Assembly (NCBI RefSeq): GCF_900104455.1
Contig: NZ_FNHB01000004.1
Location: forward strand, 77,755 to 141,754
Origin: Dendrosporobacter quercicolus
Lineage (GTDB): Bacteria > Bacillota > Negativicutes > DSM-1736 > Dendrosporobacteraceae
DNA length: 64,000 nt
Reading direction: 5' to 3'
Shown here: piece by piece, positions 45,121 to 54,343 of the stretch
Position numbering within the stretch: position 1 is the first letter of the stretch
Layout: every line of letters begins with the position of its first letter
Program-made: the position numbers and the translations under genes
The notes under the pieces: model-generated
The model's database searches: none
What the model was told of the DNA's origin: nothing
What the model saw: only the letters and a program-made list of their open reading frames with translations

Positions 45121-46080
45121 ATGGGAAAATGGCAGATTCCGGCCAAAGGCGGCAATATGGAAGCAGACAATGGCATTTATTTTCAAAATATGACGAACCG
45201 GGAGGTGGCGGAACGGCTTAAAAAGAATGACGTCATTTTAATACCGGTCGGCTCTACGGAAAACCACGGGCCGAATTCCCCTTACGGCGAAGACACCTAT
45301 CTTGACACCCGGCTTTGTGAACAAGTAGCGAAAGCAACCGGTTGTACGGTGGCGCAGCCGATATGGTACGGATCACATCCTTATCATCATCTGGGCATGC
45401 CCGGCACCATCATGATACCGGAAGAAACGCTGGCTGATTATCTTTGTTATGTGTTTGCCGGATTTTGGAATACCGGTTTCCGGAAAATGATTGTCGTGAA
45501 CGGACACGGGCAGGATTATGTTATACCCCTGGCAATTCATAAATTTGGCAAAAAATTTCAGGTTCCCGGTATTATTTTGTATGTTCATTTCTGGAATTGC
45601 GCCAAAGAACAGCTTGATATCAAGGAAAATGGCGGCCCTTACAATACGCCGTTTATTCACGCTGATGAAGTGGAACAATCCTGGTCGCTGGCTTTGTTCC
45701 CCGAGCTTTGCAAGCAGGAATATGCGGTTGCAACCAAACCCGCGCCAATGCTGCCGCCAGGACACATTAACAACTCGGCTGAGCGCGGTGTAGGTCCGAT
45801 TAAGTGGTACAATGCGTTTGGTTCGGTAGGCATGGAGTGTATCTGCACCCCTGAAGGCATCATTGGCGATCCTACCCAGGCCGATGCCGAAAAGGCGCGC
45901 CAGGGCGTGGAAAGGACTTTAGACTATTTGGAAAAACTGGTCAATGATATTTTAGAAAAGTATCCGGCCGGCGAGCTTCCGCCGATTGACAAAGTGACTC
46001 AGCGCAAACGCGAGGATATTGAGGCAGTCATTAAAGGGCCGGTGAATGGCGGCCGTCACATTTATACCCTGACCTATTAA
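45121..46080 (+). CDS. iolN: Diketo-inositol hydrolase, IolN-type (creatininase family)
   Basis: The 319-residue enzyme has the creatininase-family metal motifs: PVGSTENHGPNSPYGEDTYL near residue 44, NGHGQDYVIPLAIHKFG near 127 and the later Glu in HADEVEQSWS. In the Thermotoga inositol route a homologous hydrolase opens the ring of 3-dehydro-scyllo-inosose to give 5-keto-L-gluconate, and the placement right after iolM supports the same job. GGAGG at 45108-45112 fixes ATG 45121; ATG 45106 overlaps the ribosome site. Confidence 0.85.
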   Translation: MGKWQIPAKGGNMEADNGIYFQNMTNREVAERLKKNDVILIPVGSTENHGPNSPYGEDTYLDTRLCEQVAKATGCTVAQPIWYGSHPYHHLGMPGTIMIPEETLADYLCYVFAGFWNTGFRKMIVVNGHGQDYVIPLAIHKFGKKFQVPGIILYVHFWNCAKEQLDIKENGGPYNTPFIHADEVEQSWSLALFPELCKQEYAVATKPAPMLPPGHINNSAERGVGPIKWYNAFGSVGMECICTPEGIIGDPTQADAEKARQGVERTLDYLEKLVNDILEKYPAGELPPIDKVTQRKREDIEAVIKGPVNGGRHIYTLTY

Positions 46081-46160
46081 ACTTTCATTAAACATATATG
46101 TCGCAGCTTAGCGGCTGCATAATACATCTGTATAAAGATTAGATAAAGGAGACCGGAATA

Positions 46161-47234
46161 ATGAAAAATCGTCCAGTAAAATGTAAAGCAGCCTTTATGT
46201 ATGGTCCTAAGGATTTGAGAATTGAAGAACTGGAGCTGCCGTCATTAAAGCCTAATCAGGTGCTGATTAAACTTAAAGCCTGCGGAATATGCGGTTCTGA
46301 TGTCGAATGCTATGAAGGGGAATCCGCTGAAGGGCGTTACGATATAGCGCCTTATGTGCCCGGTCATGAATGGGCCGGACAGGCTGTTGAAATCGGCAGC
46401 GCGGTTACCTCGGTAAAGGTCGGAAATAAGGTTGTTGGCGATTGTGTGCTGCCTTGCAATGATTGCGCAAACTGCAAGGACGGCAAAATGCCGTCCGCCT
46501 GCCTGAATATGCGGGAACTTGGATTTCGTCCGGACTCACCCGGCGGCTGGGGCGAATATATGATTCTGGAAGAACAATACACCCATGTCATTCCTGATGA
46601 CTGGGATTATGAACTGGGCGCCTGGGTGGAGACCTTCAATGTGGGATACTGGGGCGTGTGGGGCAACGGTTGCAGCCCTGACGCTTCCGACGATATCGCC
46701 ATCATCGGGGCGGGCCCCATCGGTATGTGCGCGGCAATGGTTTGTGCGACTTCCGGCGCGAATGTCATTGCCATTGATCCTCTGGAAAAGAGGCGCAACA
46801 ATATCTTAAATTATGGCGCCAGCCATGTGGTTGATCCGACCGCCTGCAATGTGGAGGAAGCGTTAAAAGAGTTAACCGGCGGGCGTGGTCCGTCAGTCGT
46901 TATTGAGTGTTCGGGAAATGATATTGGCATTGCCTCGCTCTTCGACATTGCCGGTCATTCCGCCCGTGTCGGTGTGGTAGGTCATTCTATTGGACGTAAG
47001 GTTCCGGTGGAAATCGGGAAAACCATCTGGAAAACACTCCGCCTGTCCGGCTCAGGCGGAACCAATAAGTGGTTTCCGAGAACCATTCGTTTTATGTCCC
47101 GGATTAAAGATAAATATGATTTCGCGGCGTTGAACTCGCATCATTACGATTTCTTTGATTTGGATAAAGCCATGGATCTTGCCTGCCATCATAAAGACAT
47201 TGCCCGTAAAGTTATGTTAACTTTTAAGGATTAA
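46161..47234 (+). CDS. Zinc-dependent alcohol dehydrogenase of unknown substrate
   Basis: The 357-residue medium-chain dehydrogenase carries catalytic zinc residues in KACGICGSDVE and GHEWAG, a four-Cys structural cluster (CNDCANCKDGKMPSAC) and Rossmann motif GAGPIG. It lies between iolN and iolO with short gaps, so it should act on an intermediate of the 5-keto-gluconate branch, for instance by reducing a keto-acid; this is inference. AAGGAG lies before ATG 46161. It differs from IolM and from the dehydrogenase at 57790. Confidence 0.87.
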   Translation: MKNRPVKCKAAFMYGPKDLRIEELELPSLKPNQVLIKLKACGICGSDVECYEGESAEGRYDIAPYVPGHEWAGQAVEIGSAVTSVKVGNKVVGDCVLPCNDCANCKDGKMPSACLNMRELGFRPDSPGGWGEYMILEEQYTHVIPDDWDYELGAWVETFNVGYWGVWGNGCSPDASDDIAIIGAGPIGMCAAMVCATSGANVIAIDPLEKRRNNILNYGASHVVDPTACNVEEALKELTGGRGPSVVIECSGNDIGIASLFDIAGHSARVGVVGHSIGRKVPVEIGKTIWKTLRLSGSGGTNKWFPRTIRFMSRIKDKYDFAALNSHHYDFFDLDKAMDLACHHKDIARKVMLTFKD

Positions 47235-47321
47235 ACAGAATTGAATACCGCTGAAAGGGGTGGGCGCTGCATCACCCCTTTTCGGCTAAATTCCGGCAAT
47301 ACACTGGATAAAGGAGGAAAT

Positions 47322-48155
47322 ATGGTGTCAAAGCAGTGGAAACTTGCGGTATCTTCCGCCGATGAAGCGCCAAATACTGCGCCAATTTTACTGAAAGGCG
47401 ATATCTGCAGCAATTTGCGGACCGCGTCCAGTCTTGGTTTTGATGCGATTGAAGTGCATACCAGAGAAGATGCGGACTTGGATTACAGGGCAATTGAGCA
47501 AACGGCCCAGGCGTGTGGCGCAAGAGTCTGTATGGTGATTACAGGCCGCTTAAATACGGAAGGGCGTTGTAATTTAATTGATGATGCGCCTTATATTGTC
47601 AGTGCCGCAATGCATGGCATGAAACAATACATTGATATGGCCCAAAAACTCCGGGCGGATATTGTGGTTGGCTGGGTGAAAGGCAATATTCCGCCAGGCG
47701 GCAAACGGGCAAAATATATGGACAGACTGGCCGGAAATTTAAGGGAGCTTGCCAATTACGGGGCGGAGCGGGGCGTCAAGCTGAATCTTGAAGTCATTAA
47801 CCGTTATGAAGTGAATATATTCACCACAGCCGACGAAACAATGGCATTTTTAGAACACTATCAAATTGACAATTGCTATGTGCATCTGGATACCTTTCAC
47901 ATGGGAATTGATGAATGCGATCCGTGTGCGGCGATTCGCAGATGCAAGGGAAAACTGGGGTATGTGCATCTTGCGGATAATTCCCGCCGGTATCCAGGAA
48001 GCGGTCAGTTCAGTTTTCAGAATATTATAAAATGCATTGAAGAAATTGGCTATGAAGGATATTTGTCTGTGGAGTGCTTGCCGGAACCGGATGGAATAAC
48101 TGCAGCAGAGAGAGCGGCGGGTTTTTTAAAAAGCTTATTTAAAGAAATGACTTGA
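47322..48155 (+). CDS. iolO: 5-keto-L-gluconate epimerase, IolO-type
   Basis: The 277-residue TIM-barrel protein matches the Thermotoga IolO epimerase at the active site: LEVINRYEVN, HLDTFHMGIDE, VHLADNSRRYPGSGQFSF and SVECLPEPDG. It should turn 5-keto-L-gluconate into D-tagaturonate. AAAGGAGG at 47310-47317 fixes ATG 47322; the longer frame beginning at 47241 has no ribosome site. With iolM and iolN it completes the three special steps of the Thermotoga-type route. The genes for tagaturonate use (uxaB, uxaA, kdgK) are not in the window. Confidence 0.85.
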   Translation: MVSKQWKLAVSSADEAPNTAPILLKGDICSNLRTASSLGFDAIEVHTREDADLDYRAIEQTAQACGARVCMVITGRLNTEGRCNLIDDAPYIVSAAMHGMKQYIDMAQKLRADIVVGWVKGNIPPGGKRAKYMDRLAGNLRELANYGAERGVKLNLEVINRYEVNIFTTADETMAFLEHYQIDNCYVHLDTFHMGIDECDPCAAIRRCKGKLGYVHLADNSRRYPGSGQFSFQNIIKCIEEIGYEGYLSVECLPEPDGITAAERAAGFLKSLFKEMT

Positions 48156-48201
48156 AAAAGAAAGTGAAAATAATGATGACAAAGTAAAGGCGGTTTGGAT
48201 T

Positions 48202-49047
48202 ATGGCACTTGTAAATATGACGGAAATGCTGGAAAAGGCAGAGAAAGGAAATTATGCGGTAGGTTCCTTTAGTGTTTTAAATATGGAAATGATTCTGGGA
48301 ACGGTTAAGGCGGCTGAAGAACTAAAGGCGCCGATTATTCTGCAAATCGCCGAGGGCAGGCTGGGCTACGCGCCGCTGGCTTTAATGGCGCCGATGATGC
48401 TGAGCGCGGCGCGGGCGGCAAGCGTACCTGTTGCCGTGCATTTAGATCATGGGTTAAGGGTGCCGACCATTCAGTATGCTCTGGATCTCGGATTTACTTC
48501 GGTAATGTTTGATGGTTCGAAAGTAACTTTGCAGGAAAATATTGAGACAACCCAAAAGATAATTCAGCTTGCCCGGAAATATGGCGCTAGCGCTGAGGCG
48601 GAAATTGGAAAAGTGGGCGGCAGCGAGGATGGCTCGGAAGATTTGGAATTAATGGCGACTCCGGTTGAAGATGCAAAGCGTTTTTATGAAGAAACAAAGG
48701 TAGATGCCCTGGCTGTGGCAATCGGGAATGCCCATGGCGTGTATAAAAGTGCGCCGCAATTGCAGTTTGACCGCTTGGCAAAATTAGATGAAGTTGTTGG
48801 AACCGCGTTGGTTTTGCATGGCGGCTCAGGGATTACGGTTGAGGATTTCCGGAAATGCATTGATCTGGGAATTCGAAAAATTAATGTGATGACGGCGGCG
48901 CTTAACCGGATTGCTGACGAAACCAAAATCCTGGCAAAGGAAAAACCAGGGTTCAATTATTTCGATTACACGCAGTGTGCCGTAAATGCCGTGTATCAAA
49001 ACACAAAAGAACACATTCTTGCTTTTAGAAGTGAAAATAGAGCGTAA
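48202..49047 (+). CDS. Class II ketose-bisphosphate aldolase family protein, copy 2
   Basis: The 281-residue enzyme is a near twin of the aldolase at 25440-26285, with the same length and identical HLDHG, GGSEDG, GNAHG and HGGSGI motifs. Differences gather in the first 15 residues and in the helix after residue 115. Both genes are followed by an iolC, intact in the first copy and decayed here, so the pair arose by duplication of an aldolase-iolC unit. The role should be the same cleavage of a deoxy-keto-gluconate phosphate. Confidence 0.88.
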   Translation: MALVNMTEMLEKAEKGNYAVGSFSVLNMEMILGTVKAAEELKAPIILQIAEGRLGYAPLALMAPMMLSAARAASVPVAVHLDHGLRVPTIQYALDLGFTSVMFDGSKVTLQENIETTQKIIQLARKYGASAEAEIGKVGGSEDGSEDLELMATPVEDAKRFYEETKVDALAVAIGNAHGVYKSAPQLQFDRLAKLDEVVGTALVLHGGSGITVEDFRKCIDLGIRKINVMTAALNRIADETKILAKEKPGFNYFDYTQCAVNAVYQNTKEHILAFRSENRA

Positions 49048-49058
49048 GGTGTAAAAGT

Positions 49059-49640
49059 TAAGCATTATGTTTCGTTTGACCGGTCCCAGCGGCGGATTTT
49101 AATCCGGTGGATATGAACCAGCCGTTGGAGAAAGGCACTATGTTTAAAAAATATCTGGGTCAAAAACAGCAAAATACTGCTGCTTCCCGGAACAGCCCTG
49201 GCAGTCAGCCTTCACGCGAGGTTACACTGCCGGCGCTTGAATATGCCAAAATACATAATATTATCGTAGTCTTTGATCTTGATTATTGCAGTTATACTGA
49301 AAACAAAGAAAAAATAACTCTTTACTACTCTGTCGTTGCCAGAAAAAGTGCTATAGTCCCGGGATCGCGTGAAGAATTCGCCTGATGGAAAGTACGCTTT
49401 TTCAAAAAAATGATGACCGGGCTTACCGCGGGGTTGCCCTGCGGCAATAAAATTGCCGTAATCAAACATGGCAGGATGGTTCAACCGCTTATACCAATGA
49501 CGGTCAGTTTTATGCGATTAAGCCGTTTCCGGTAAAAGCCTGAAGGGCTTTGGCGGCGCGTCCGCCACCATGCTGGCCCAGCCATGCCTGCTCCGGGGAT
49601 GTGCCGGCGGTTGAAGACGTAAAGTGGAAGAATTGAGGTG
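49059..49640 (+). pseudogene. Decayed iolC following aldolase copy 2
   Basis: Broken frames match IolC copy 1 in order: ADFNPVDMNQPLEKGTMFKKYLG, then SKILLLPGTALAVSPSREVTL read across a frameshift, YAKIHNIIVVFDLDY, YYSVVARKSAIVPGSREEF, a stop, KIAVIKHG and FPVKA, a stop, then RALAARPPPCW-like residues. About 400 bases are missing, including the substrate loop and the GGGDGYAS catalytic motif. It cannot encode an active kinase. Confidence 0.85.
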
Positions 49641-49690
49641 ATGGTAAAGCTTTAAAGCAATCTGGAAAATATAAAAAGGAGGCATAATTT

Positions 49691-51151
49691 ATGGATAACC
49701 AGAATCCCTTGGGGTCCAATGTTAAGCAGCAGGAGGTACAAACACCAAACGAAAGTAAACGTACGCCGAAAGCATATCTGAGGATGATTGCCCTTATCTC
49801 GACATTCGGAGGATTACTGTTTGGTTATGACACAGGTGTTGTTAATGGCGCTTTGCTTTTTATGGCGCAGCCGGACCAATTGAATCTTACGCCTTTCAAG
49901 GAAGGACTTGTTGCAAGCTCGCTTCTTTTTGGCGCAGCTCTGGGGGCTGTTCTAGGAGGGCGTCTGTCTGATCGATTCGGCAGAAGGAAAAATATTCTTT
50001 ATTTGGCATGTGTGTTTTTCTTTGCGGCGCTTGGATGCGCACTCGCGCCGACTTCAGATATTATGATTGTGTTTCGTTTTATTCTTGGTTTGGCCGTGGG
50101 CGGCGCATCTGTTACAGTGCCGACATACCTGGCGGAAATGTCTCCCGCAGAGAATAGAGGCCGTGTAGTTACACAAAATGAACTGATGATTGTAACCGGG
50201 CAGTTTTTGGCCTTTCTAATGAATGCGATCCTGGGAAATATTTATGGGGATACCGGCCATATTTGGCGCTGGATGCTGGCTATTGCCTCAATACCGGCTG
50301 TAGTTTTATGGCTGGGGATGCTGGTGTTGCCGGAAAGCCCCCGTTGGCTGGTAGTACAAGGAAAGTTTGGCGAAGCCCTAAATGTGCTAAAGCGGGTACG
50401 GGAAGAAGAGCGTGCAGCTGCTGAATTGAAAGAAATTCAAGAAGTTGTCGATGCTGAAGCGCATTTGGAAAAAGCCAGTGCTAAGGAGTTTGCGGTAACG
50501 CCCTGGATTCGGCGGCTGTTGTTTATTGGAATTGGGGTTGGCATTATTCAGCAGATTACGGGTGTAAATGCCATTAATTATTATGGAACGCAGATTCTGA
50601 AAGAGGCCGGCTTTAGCATGCAGGCTGCGTTGATTGCCAATACGGCAAATGGCGTTATTTCAGTAACGGCGACTTTAGTGGGCATGTGGTTATTGGGGAA
50701 ACTTGGTCGACGGACTATTTTTCTTATTGGGCTTACCATGACTACCATTACGCAGTGCTTTATTGGTGTTTTTTCAATGACTTTGTCTGATCAACCGTTT
50801 TTTCCTTATCTGATTCTGTCGATGACAGTAACGTTTATGGCTTTCCAACAAGGGTGCAGTGCACCGATTACCTGGCTTATCATGTCTGAAATATTTCCGC
50901 TGCGCCTGAGAGGAATTGGGATGGGGACCGTCGTATTTTTTTCGTGGATAGCCAATTTTACCGTCGGGTTATGTTTCCCGGTCTTTCTGCATGGCATTGG
51001 TTTATCGCAAACTTTCTTTATATTCGCATTTGGCGGTTTAATGGCAATTTTCTTTGTAGCCAAGTGGCTGCCGGAGACCAAAGGACGTACGCTTGAACAA
51101 TTGGAGCATTGTTTCAGAAATTATAAAACTATAGATTGCAGAAAATTATAA
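49691..51151 (+). CDS. iolT: Myo-inositol:proton symporter, IolT-type
   Basis: The 486-residue sugar porter of the MFS has 12 membrane helices and the expected motifs: LLFGYDTGVVNGALLF, GGRLSDRFGRRKN, PESPRWLVVQG and PETKGRTLEQLE. Likeness to Bacillus IolT is strong (EGLVASSLLFGAALGAV, QNELMIVTGQFLAFLMNAIL, GVNAINYYGTQIL). It should import myo-inositol for both pathways. AAGGAGG precedes ATG 49691. An older copy decayed at 41040-41580. Confidence 0.9.
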   Translation: MDNQNPLGSNVKQQEVQTPNESKRTPKAYLRMIALISTFGGLLFGYDTGVVNGALLFMAQPDQLNLTPFKEGLVASSLLFGAALGAVLGGRLSDRFGRRKNILYLACVFFFAALGCALAPTSDIMIVFRFILGLAVGGASVTVPTYLAEMSPAENRGRVVTQNELMIVTGQFLAFLMNAILGNIYGDTGHIWRWMLAIASIPAVVLWLGMLVLPESPRWLVVQGKFGEALNVLKRVREEERAAAELKEIQEVVDAEAHLEKASAKEFAVTPWIRRLLFIGIGVGIIQQITGVNAINYYGTQILKEAGFSMQAALIANTANGVISVTATLVGMWLLGKLGRRTIFLIGLTMTTITQCFIGVFSMTLSDQPFFPYLILSMTVTFMAFQQGCSAPITWLIMSEIFPLRLRGIGMGTVVFFSWIANFTVGLCFPVFLHGIGLSQTFFIFAFGGLMAIFFVAKWLPETKGRTLEQLEHCFRNYKTIDCRKL

Positions 51152-51316
51152 ATTGTTCAAATTCATTCTCGCAAGGCGGAATATCAATGAATAAACGGTT
51201 GCGGAACTGAGCCTTTTTCAATGATGATTTTAACAGACTGTTTTACCTTTCTATGCGGCAATTGACTGGGCAGCGTTGCCAAACTGCCCGTTAAAATGAT
51301 AAGTTAGGAGATGAAG

Positions 51317-52150
51317 ATGGCTGTGAAACTTGGTATGAATGAAGCTACATGCAAAGAGAATTCCACACTGGAGCAAGACCTGATGCTTTGTGAAAAGTAT
51401 CATTATAGCTATATCGAAATCCGGCTGGATATGCTGAAAGACTATTTGCAGCGACACTCCATAGCAGAACTGCAGAGCTTTTTTGCTGCAAGCAATGTCA
51501 AACCTTATGCGTTTAACTCTATCGAGGATATTAATTTTCGTACGGAAGAACAATGGGCAAAGGTCGTTGAGCTATTTACTTTTGCCTGTGAGGCAGGGCA
51601 AAAAATTGGCAATCCCTACATTGTTGTTGTTCCCACAATGGACGATGCCATGATTAACAAGACGGAACAGGAAATATTTGAAGACAGTGTAAAAGTTTTG
51701 CGTAAGTTGTCCGATATTGCGGCCCCGTACGATATGAAGCTGGCTTTTGAACCAATCGGAAATCCACGCTGGTGCGTACGGAACCTGAGGCAGTGCATGG
51801 CTATTATTGATGCTGTAGACCGTCAGAATGTCGGGGTGGCAATAGATGCCTTCAATCTTTTTCTCTATGATAAACTGCAGGATATGGCAGCCATCGATCT
51901 GGTTCCGGCGGAAAAAATATTTGTTTATCATATTGATGACAGCGAAAATCTGCCGCTGGCAGAGCTGGATCATTGCCACAGGCTGTTTCCCGGCGACGGG
52001 GTTATCCCATTGGCGGAAATTACCCAAAGACTTCATAAAAAGGGGTATGAGGGTGTTGCGTCAGTAGAGCTTTTCCGGCCGGAATACTGGGCTATGGACC
52101 CGGACGATGTTTTTCGGCTGGCAGCGGAGAAGACGCGCAAATTTCTATGA
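51317..52150 (+). CDS. iolI: Inosose isomerase IolI
   Basis: The 277-residue TIM-barrel protein matches IolI at GMNEATCKENSTLEQDLMLC, YIEIRLDMLKDYL, KLAFEPIGNP, VGVAIDAFNLFLYD, YHIDDSENLP and SVELFRPEYW; Glu, Asp and His residues in these motifs bind the metal. IolI interconverts inosose isomers so that other inositols enter the pathway. AGGAG at 51306-51310 suits ATG 51317; ATG 51311 is too close. Confidence 0.88.
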   Translation: MAVKLGMNEATCKENSTLEQDLMLCEKYHYSYIEIRLDMLKDYLQRHSIAELQSFFAASNVKPYAFNSIEDINFRTEEQWAKVVELFTFACEAGQKIGNPYIVVVPTMDDAMINKTEQEIFEDSVKVLRKLSDIAAPYDMKLAFEPIGNPRWCVRNLRQCMAIIDAVDRQNVGVAIDAFNLFLYDKLQDMAAIDLVPAEKIFVYHIDDSENLPLAELDHCHRLFPGDGVIPLAEITQRLHKKGYEGVASVELFRPEYWAMDPDDVFRLAAEKTRKFL

Positions 52151-52191
52151 GCGGCAGATGACCATACAATATTTTTGGGGGAGAGAAAACG

Positions 52192-53214
52192 ATGTCAAGA
52201 GTGGTAAAAATAGGTATTATCGGGACAGGAAGAATCGGTAAGCTGCATGGCAACAATTTGGCATTTTCAGTGCCGAATGCAAAACTGGAAGCTGTTGCTG
52301 ATGTGCACATGAATAGTGAGATGCGGACTTGGGCCCAGGGGTTAGGGGTAAAGAAGATTTACAATGATCCGGCCCAGATTTTTAACGATCCGGAGATTGA
52401 GGCAGTGTTTATCTGCTCATCTTCAGAGTCTCATGCCGATCTGCTTATTCAGGCGGCTCAAGCCAAAAAGCACATTTTTTGCGAAAAACCAATTCATACC
52501 GATGTTGTTAAGATTAAAGAAGCGCTGGCGGCGGTAGAACAAGCCGGGGTTAAATTGCAGGTGGGTTTTGTGCGGCGTTTTGACCATAATCATAAAAAGG
52601 TGAGAGATATCGTGGCTTCAGGCCGCATGGGCAAGCCGCACATTGTAAAAGTGACTTCCCGTGACCCTGAACAACAGCCCATGGAATATATCGGCACATC
52701 CGGCGGAATATATGCTGATATGACCATTCATGATTTTGATATGGTGCGTTATTTATCCGGCAGTGAAGTAACAGAGGTAACCGCAATCGGCGCAGTTAAT
52801 ATTGACGAACGCATCCGTCAATTCTCCGATGTGGATACCGCAATTGTTCTGCTGAAATTTGCAAACGGGGCAATTGGGGTAATTGACAACAGCCGGGCTG
52901 CCCGTTACGGTTACGATCAACGGGTTGAGGTGCATTGCGACAAAGGTTGTGTACAAAATTCCAATGATCTTATTGATACTGCGGTGATTAGTACCAAAGA
53001 GGGCGTTTTCAGTGAAAAGCCCAAATGGTTTTTCCTTGAGCGGTATCATCAGGCTTTTGTCGATGAAGCGCAAGCGTTTACCAATATTGTTTTACAGAAT
53101 ACGGAATCCCCCGTTACGGGCTATGACGGACTAATGCCGGTATTAATCGCCCAAGCCGCGCAAAAGTCAATGGAGGAGGGGCGGACAGTCAAGTTAACGG
53201 AATTGGTGGTATAA
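52192..53214 (+). CDS. iolG: Myo-inositol 2-dehydrogenase IolG
   Basis: The 340-residue Gfo/Idh/MocA oxidoreductase has the NAD motif GTGRIGKLHGNNL, the EKP motif in FCEKPIHTD (catalytic Lys) and the substrate-side DMTIHDFDMVRYLSG and DNSRAARYGYDQR segments. It oxidises myo-inositol to scyllo-inosose, the shared first product of both inositol routes. GGGGGAGAG precedes ATG 52192. It follows iolT and iolI and is ended by a very strong hairpin. Confidence 0.92.
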   Translation: MSRVVKIGIIGTGRIGKLHGNNLAFSVPNAKLEAVADVHMNSEMRTWAQGLGVKKIYNDPAQIFNDPEIEAVFICSSSESHADLLIQAAQAKKHIFCEKPIHTDVVKIKEALAAVEQAGVKLQVGFVRRFDHNHKKVRDIVASGRMGKPHIVKVTSRDPEQQPMEYIGTSGGIYADMTIHDFDMVRYLSGSEVTEVTAIGAVNIDERIRQFSDVDTAIVLLKFANGAIGVIDNSRAARYGYDQRVEVHCDKGCVQNSNDLIDTAVISTKEGVFSEKPKWFFLERYHQAFVDEAQAFTNIVLQNTESPVTGYDGLMPVLIAQAAQKSMEEGRTVKLTELVV

Positions 53215-53264
53215 GCCGGTAGCTGTTGTTTCCGGCAGCAGTGACAGGCAGTATAATAACGGAT

Positions 53265-53324
53265 AAAACGAAGAAACAGGTTCCTTGTTTGCTTTTGCAA
53301 ACAAGGAACCTGTTTCTTCGTTTT
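53265..53324. terminator. 28-bp perfect bidirectional terminator
   Basis: Positions 53265-53292 pair perfectly with 53297-53324 around TTTT, with AAAA and TTTT at the stem ends. It separates iolG from the convergent RpiR gene and works in both directions. Confidence 0.85.
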
Positions 53325-53400
53325 ACAACTAAGGCGGCTTCCGGCTGCTGCCTTTGATTTCCCCTTATCCCTGGTTAATGAGCCCCTCTTTGTTGTTTTG

Positions 53401-54261
53401 TCACAGCCGCAGGGTGGAAATGGCAACACGGACTTTCTTCATATTATCAATCAGCAAATCAGGATGCTTGAGCATCACTCCGGTATAGAGCAAATCAACG
53501 ATGGCCAAATGGATCAAGCGGGAGGCCATCGCATCGGAACGGTAATTGATTTCCCTGGCCATGCCGAATAGAGCAATATCCGACTGCTGGCTGAGGGGGG
53601 ATCTGATATAGCTGGTGATGGCAATTATAGTCGCTCCGGATTGCTTGGCGATCCGGGCAGCTTCCAGAATTTCTCTGCTGGCCCCGGTATGGGAAACCGC
53701 AATGACCACATCGCCGGGGCGGAGTAAGGCGGCAGAGCTGATTTGCATATGGCTGTCGGCGTAAAAACGGACTGGAATACCGAAGCGCAGAAAACGGTGT
53801 TCGATATCGGCGGCAATGATGGCCGAGCCGCCTGAACCGTAAGCGTCAATCCGCCTGGCCGCGGTCAGCGTCTGAATTGCGTTTTCCAGCGCACTGTAAT
53901 CTAATAGCTTTAGAGTGTCCTGCAAGCCCTCGTTAATATTGCCAAAGATTTTAGCCGAAAAAAGCTCGGCCGAGTCATCAACGTCAACCTCCCGCGACAC
54001 TGATTCCATAGGGGAGAATATATCGCCGGCCAGGGCGATTTTTAAGCCCTGAAAGCCGGGAAAGCCGAGTTTACGGCATAAGCGAAAAATAGTGGCTTCG
54101 GCGCTCCGGGCGGCTTCGGCTAGCTCTGAAATGGTCATATGAACGACGTCGGCCGGGTTATTCAAGATATAATCGGCTATTTTTTGTTCGGCTTTGGTCA
54201 AATCACTATGCATGCTGCGCAGTACCGGCAAACATGATAAATGGGTTGGGGTTTCTGACAT
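53401..54261 (-). CDS. MurR/RpiR-family transcriptional regulator
   Basis: The 286-residue regulator has an N-terminal helix-turn-helix (MTISELAEAARSAEATIFRL and CRKLGF) and a C-terminal SIS sugar-phosphate domain (YGSGGSAIIAADIEHRFLRFG, AVSHTGASREIL). Such proteins respond to phosphorylated sugars. It is divergent from the dehydratase operon, and its likely operators TGAAA-N5-TTTCA lie between the two. A GGAGG precedes its ATG on the minus strand. It should control the five genes at 54485-61468. Confidence 0.9.
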   Translation of the reverse strand: MSETPTHLSCLPVLRSMHSDLTKAEQKIADYILNNPADVVHMTISELAEAARSAEATIFRLCRKLGFPGFQGLKIALAGDIFSPMESVSREVDVDDSAELFSAKIFGNINEGLQDTLKLLDYSALENAIQTLTAARRIDAYGSGGSAIIAADIEHRFLRFGIPVRFYADSHMQISSAALLRPGDVVIAVSHTGASREILEAARIAKQSGATIIAITSYIRSPLSQQSDIALFGMAREINYRSDAMASRLIHLAIVDLLYTGVMLKHPDLLIDNMKKVRVAISTLRL

Positions 54262-54343
54262 AGTATCCTCCGAGGTTCAGTCGTATTGTTGGTATAGGTT
54301 AATTGTACAGAATTGACGTTGAACCTGCAAATAAATAATTTTT

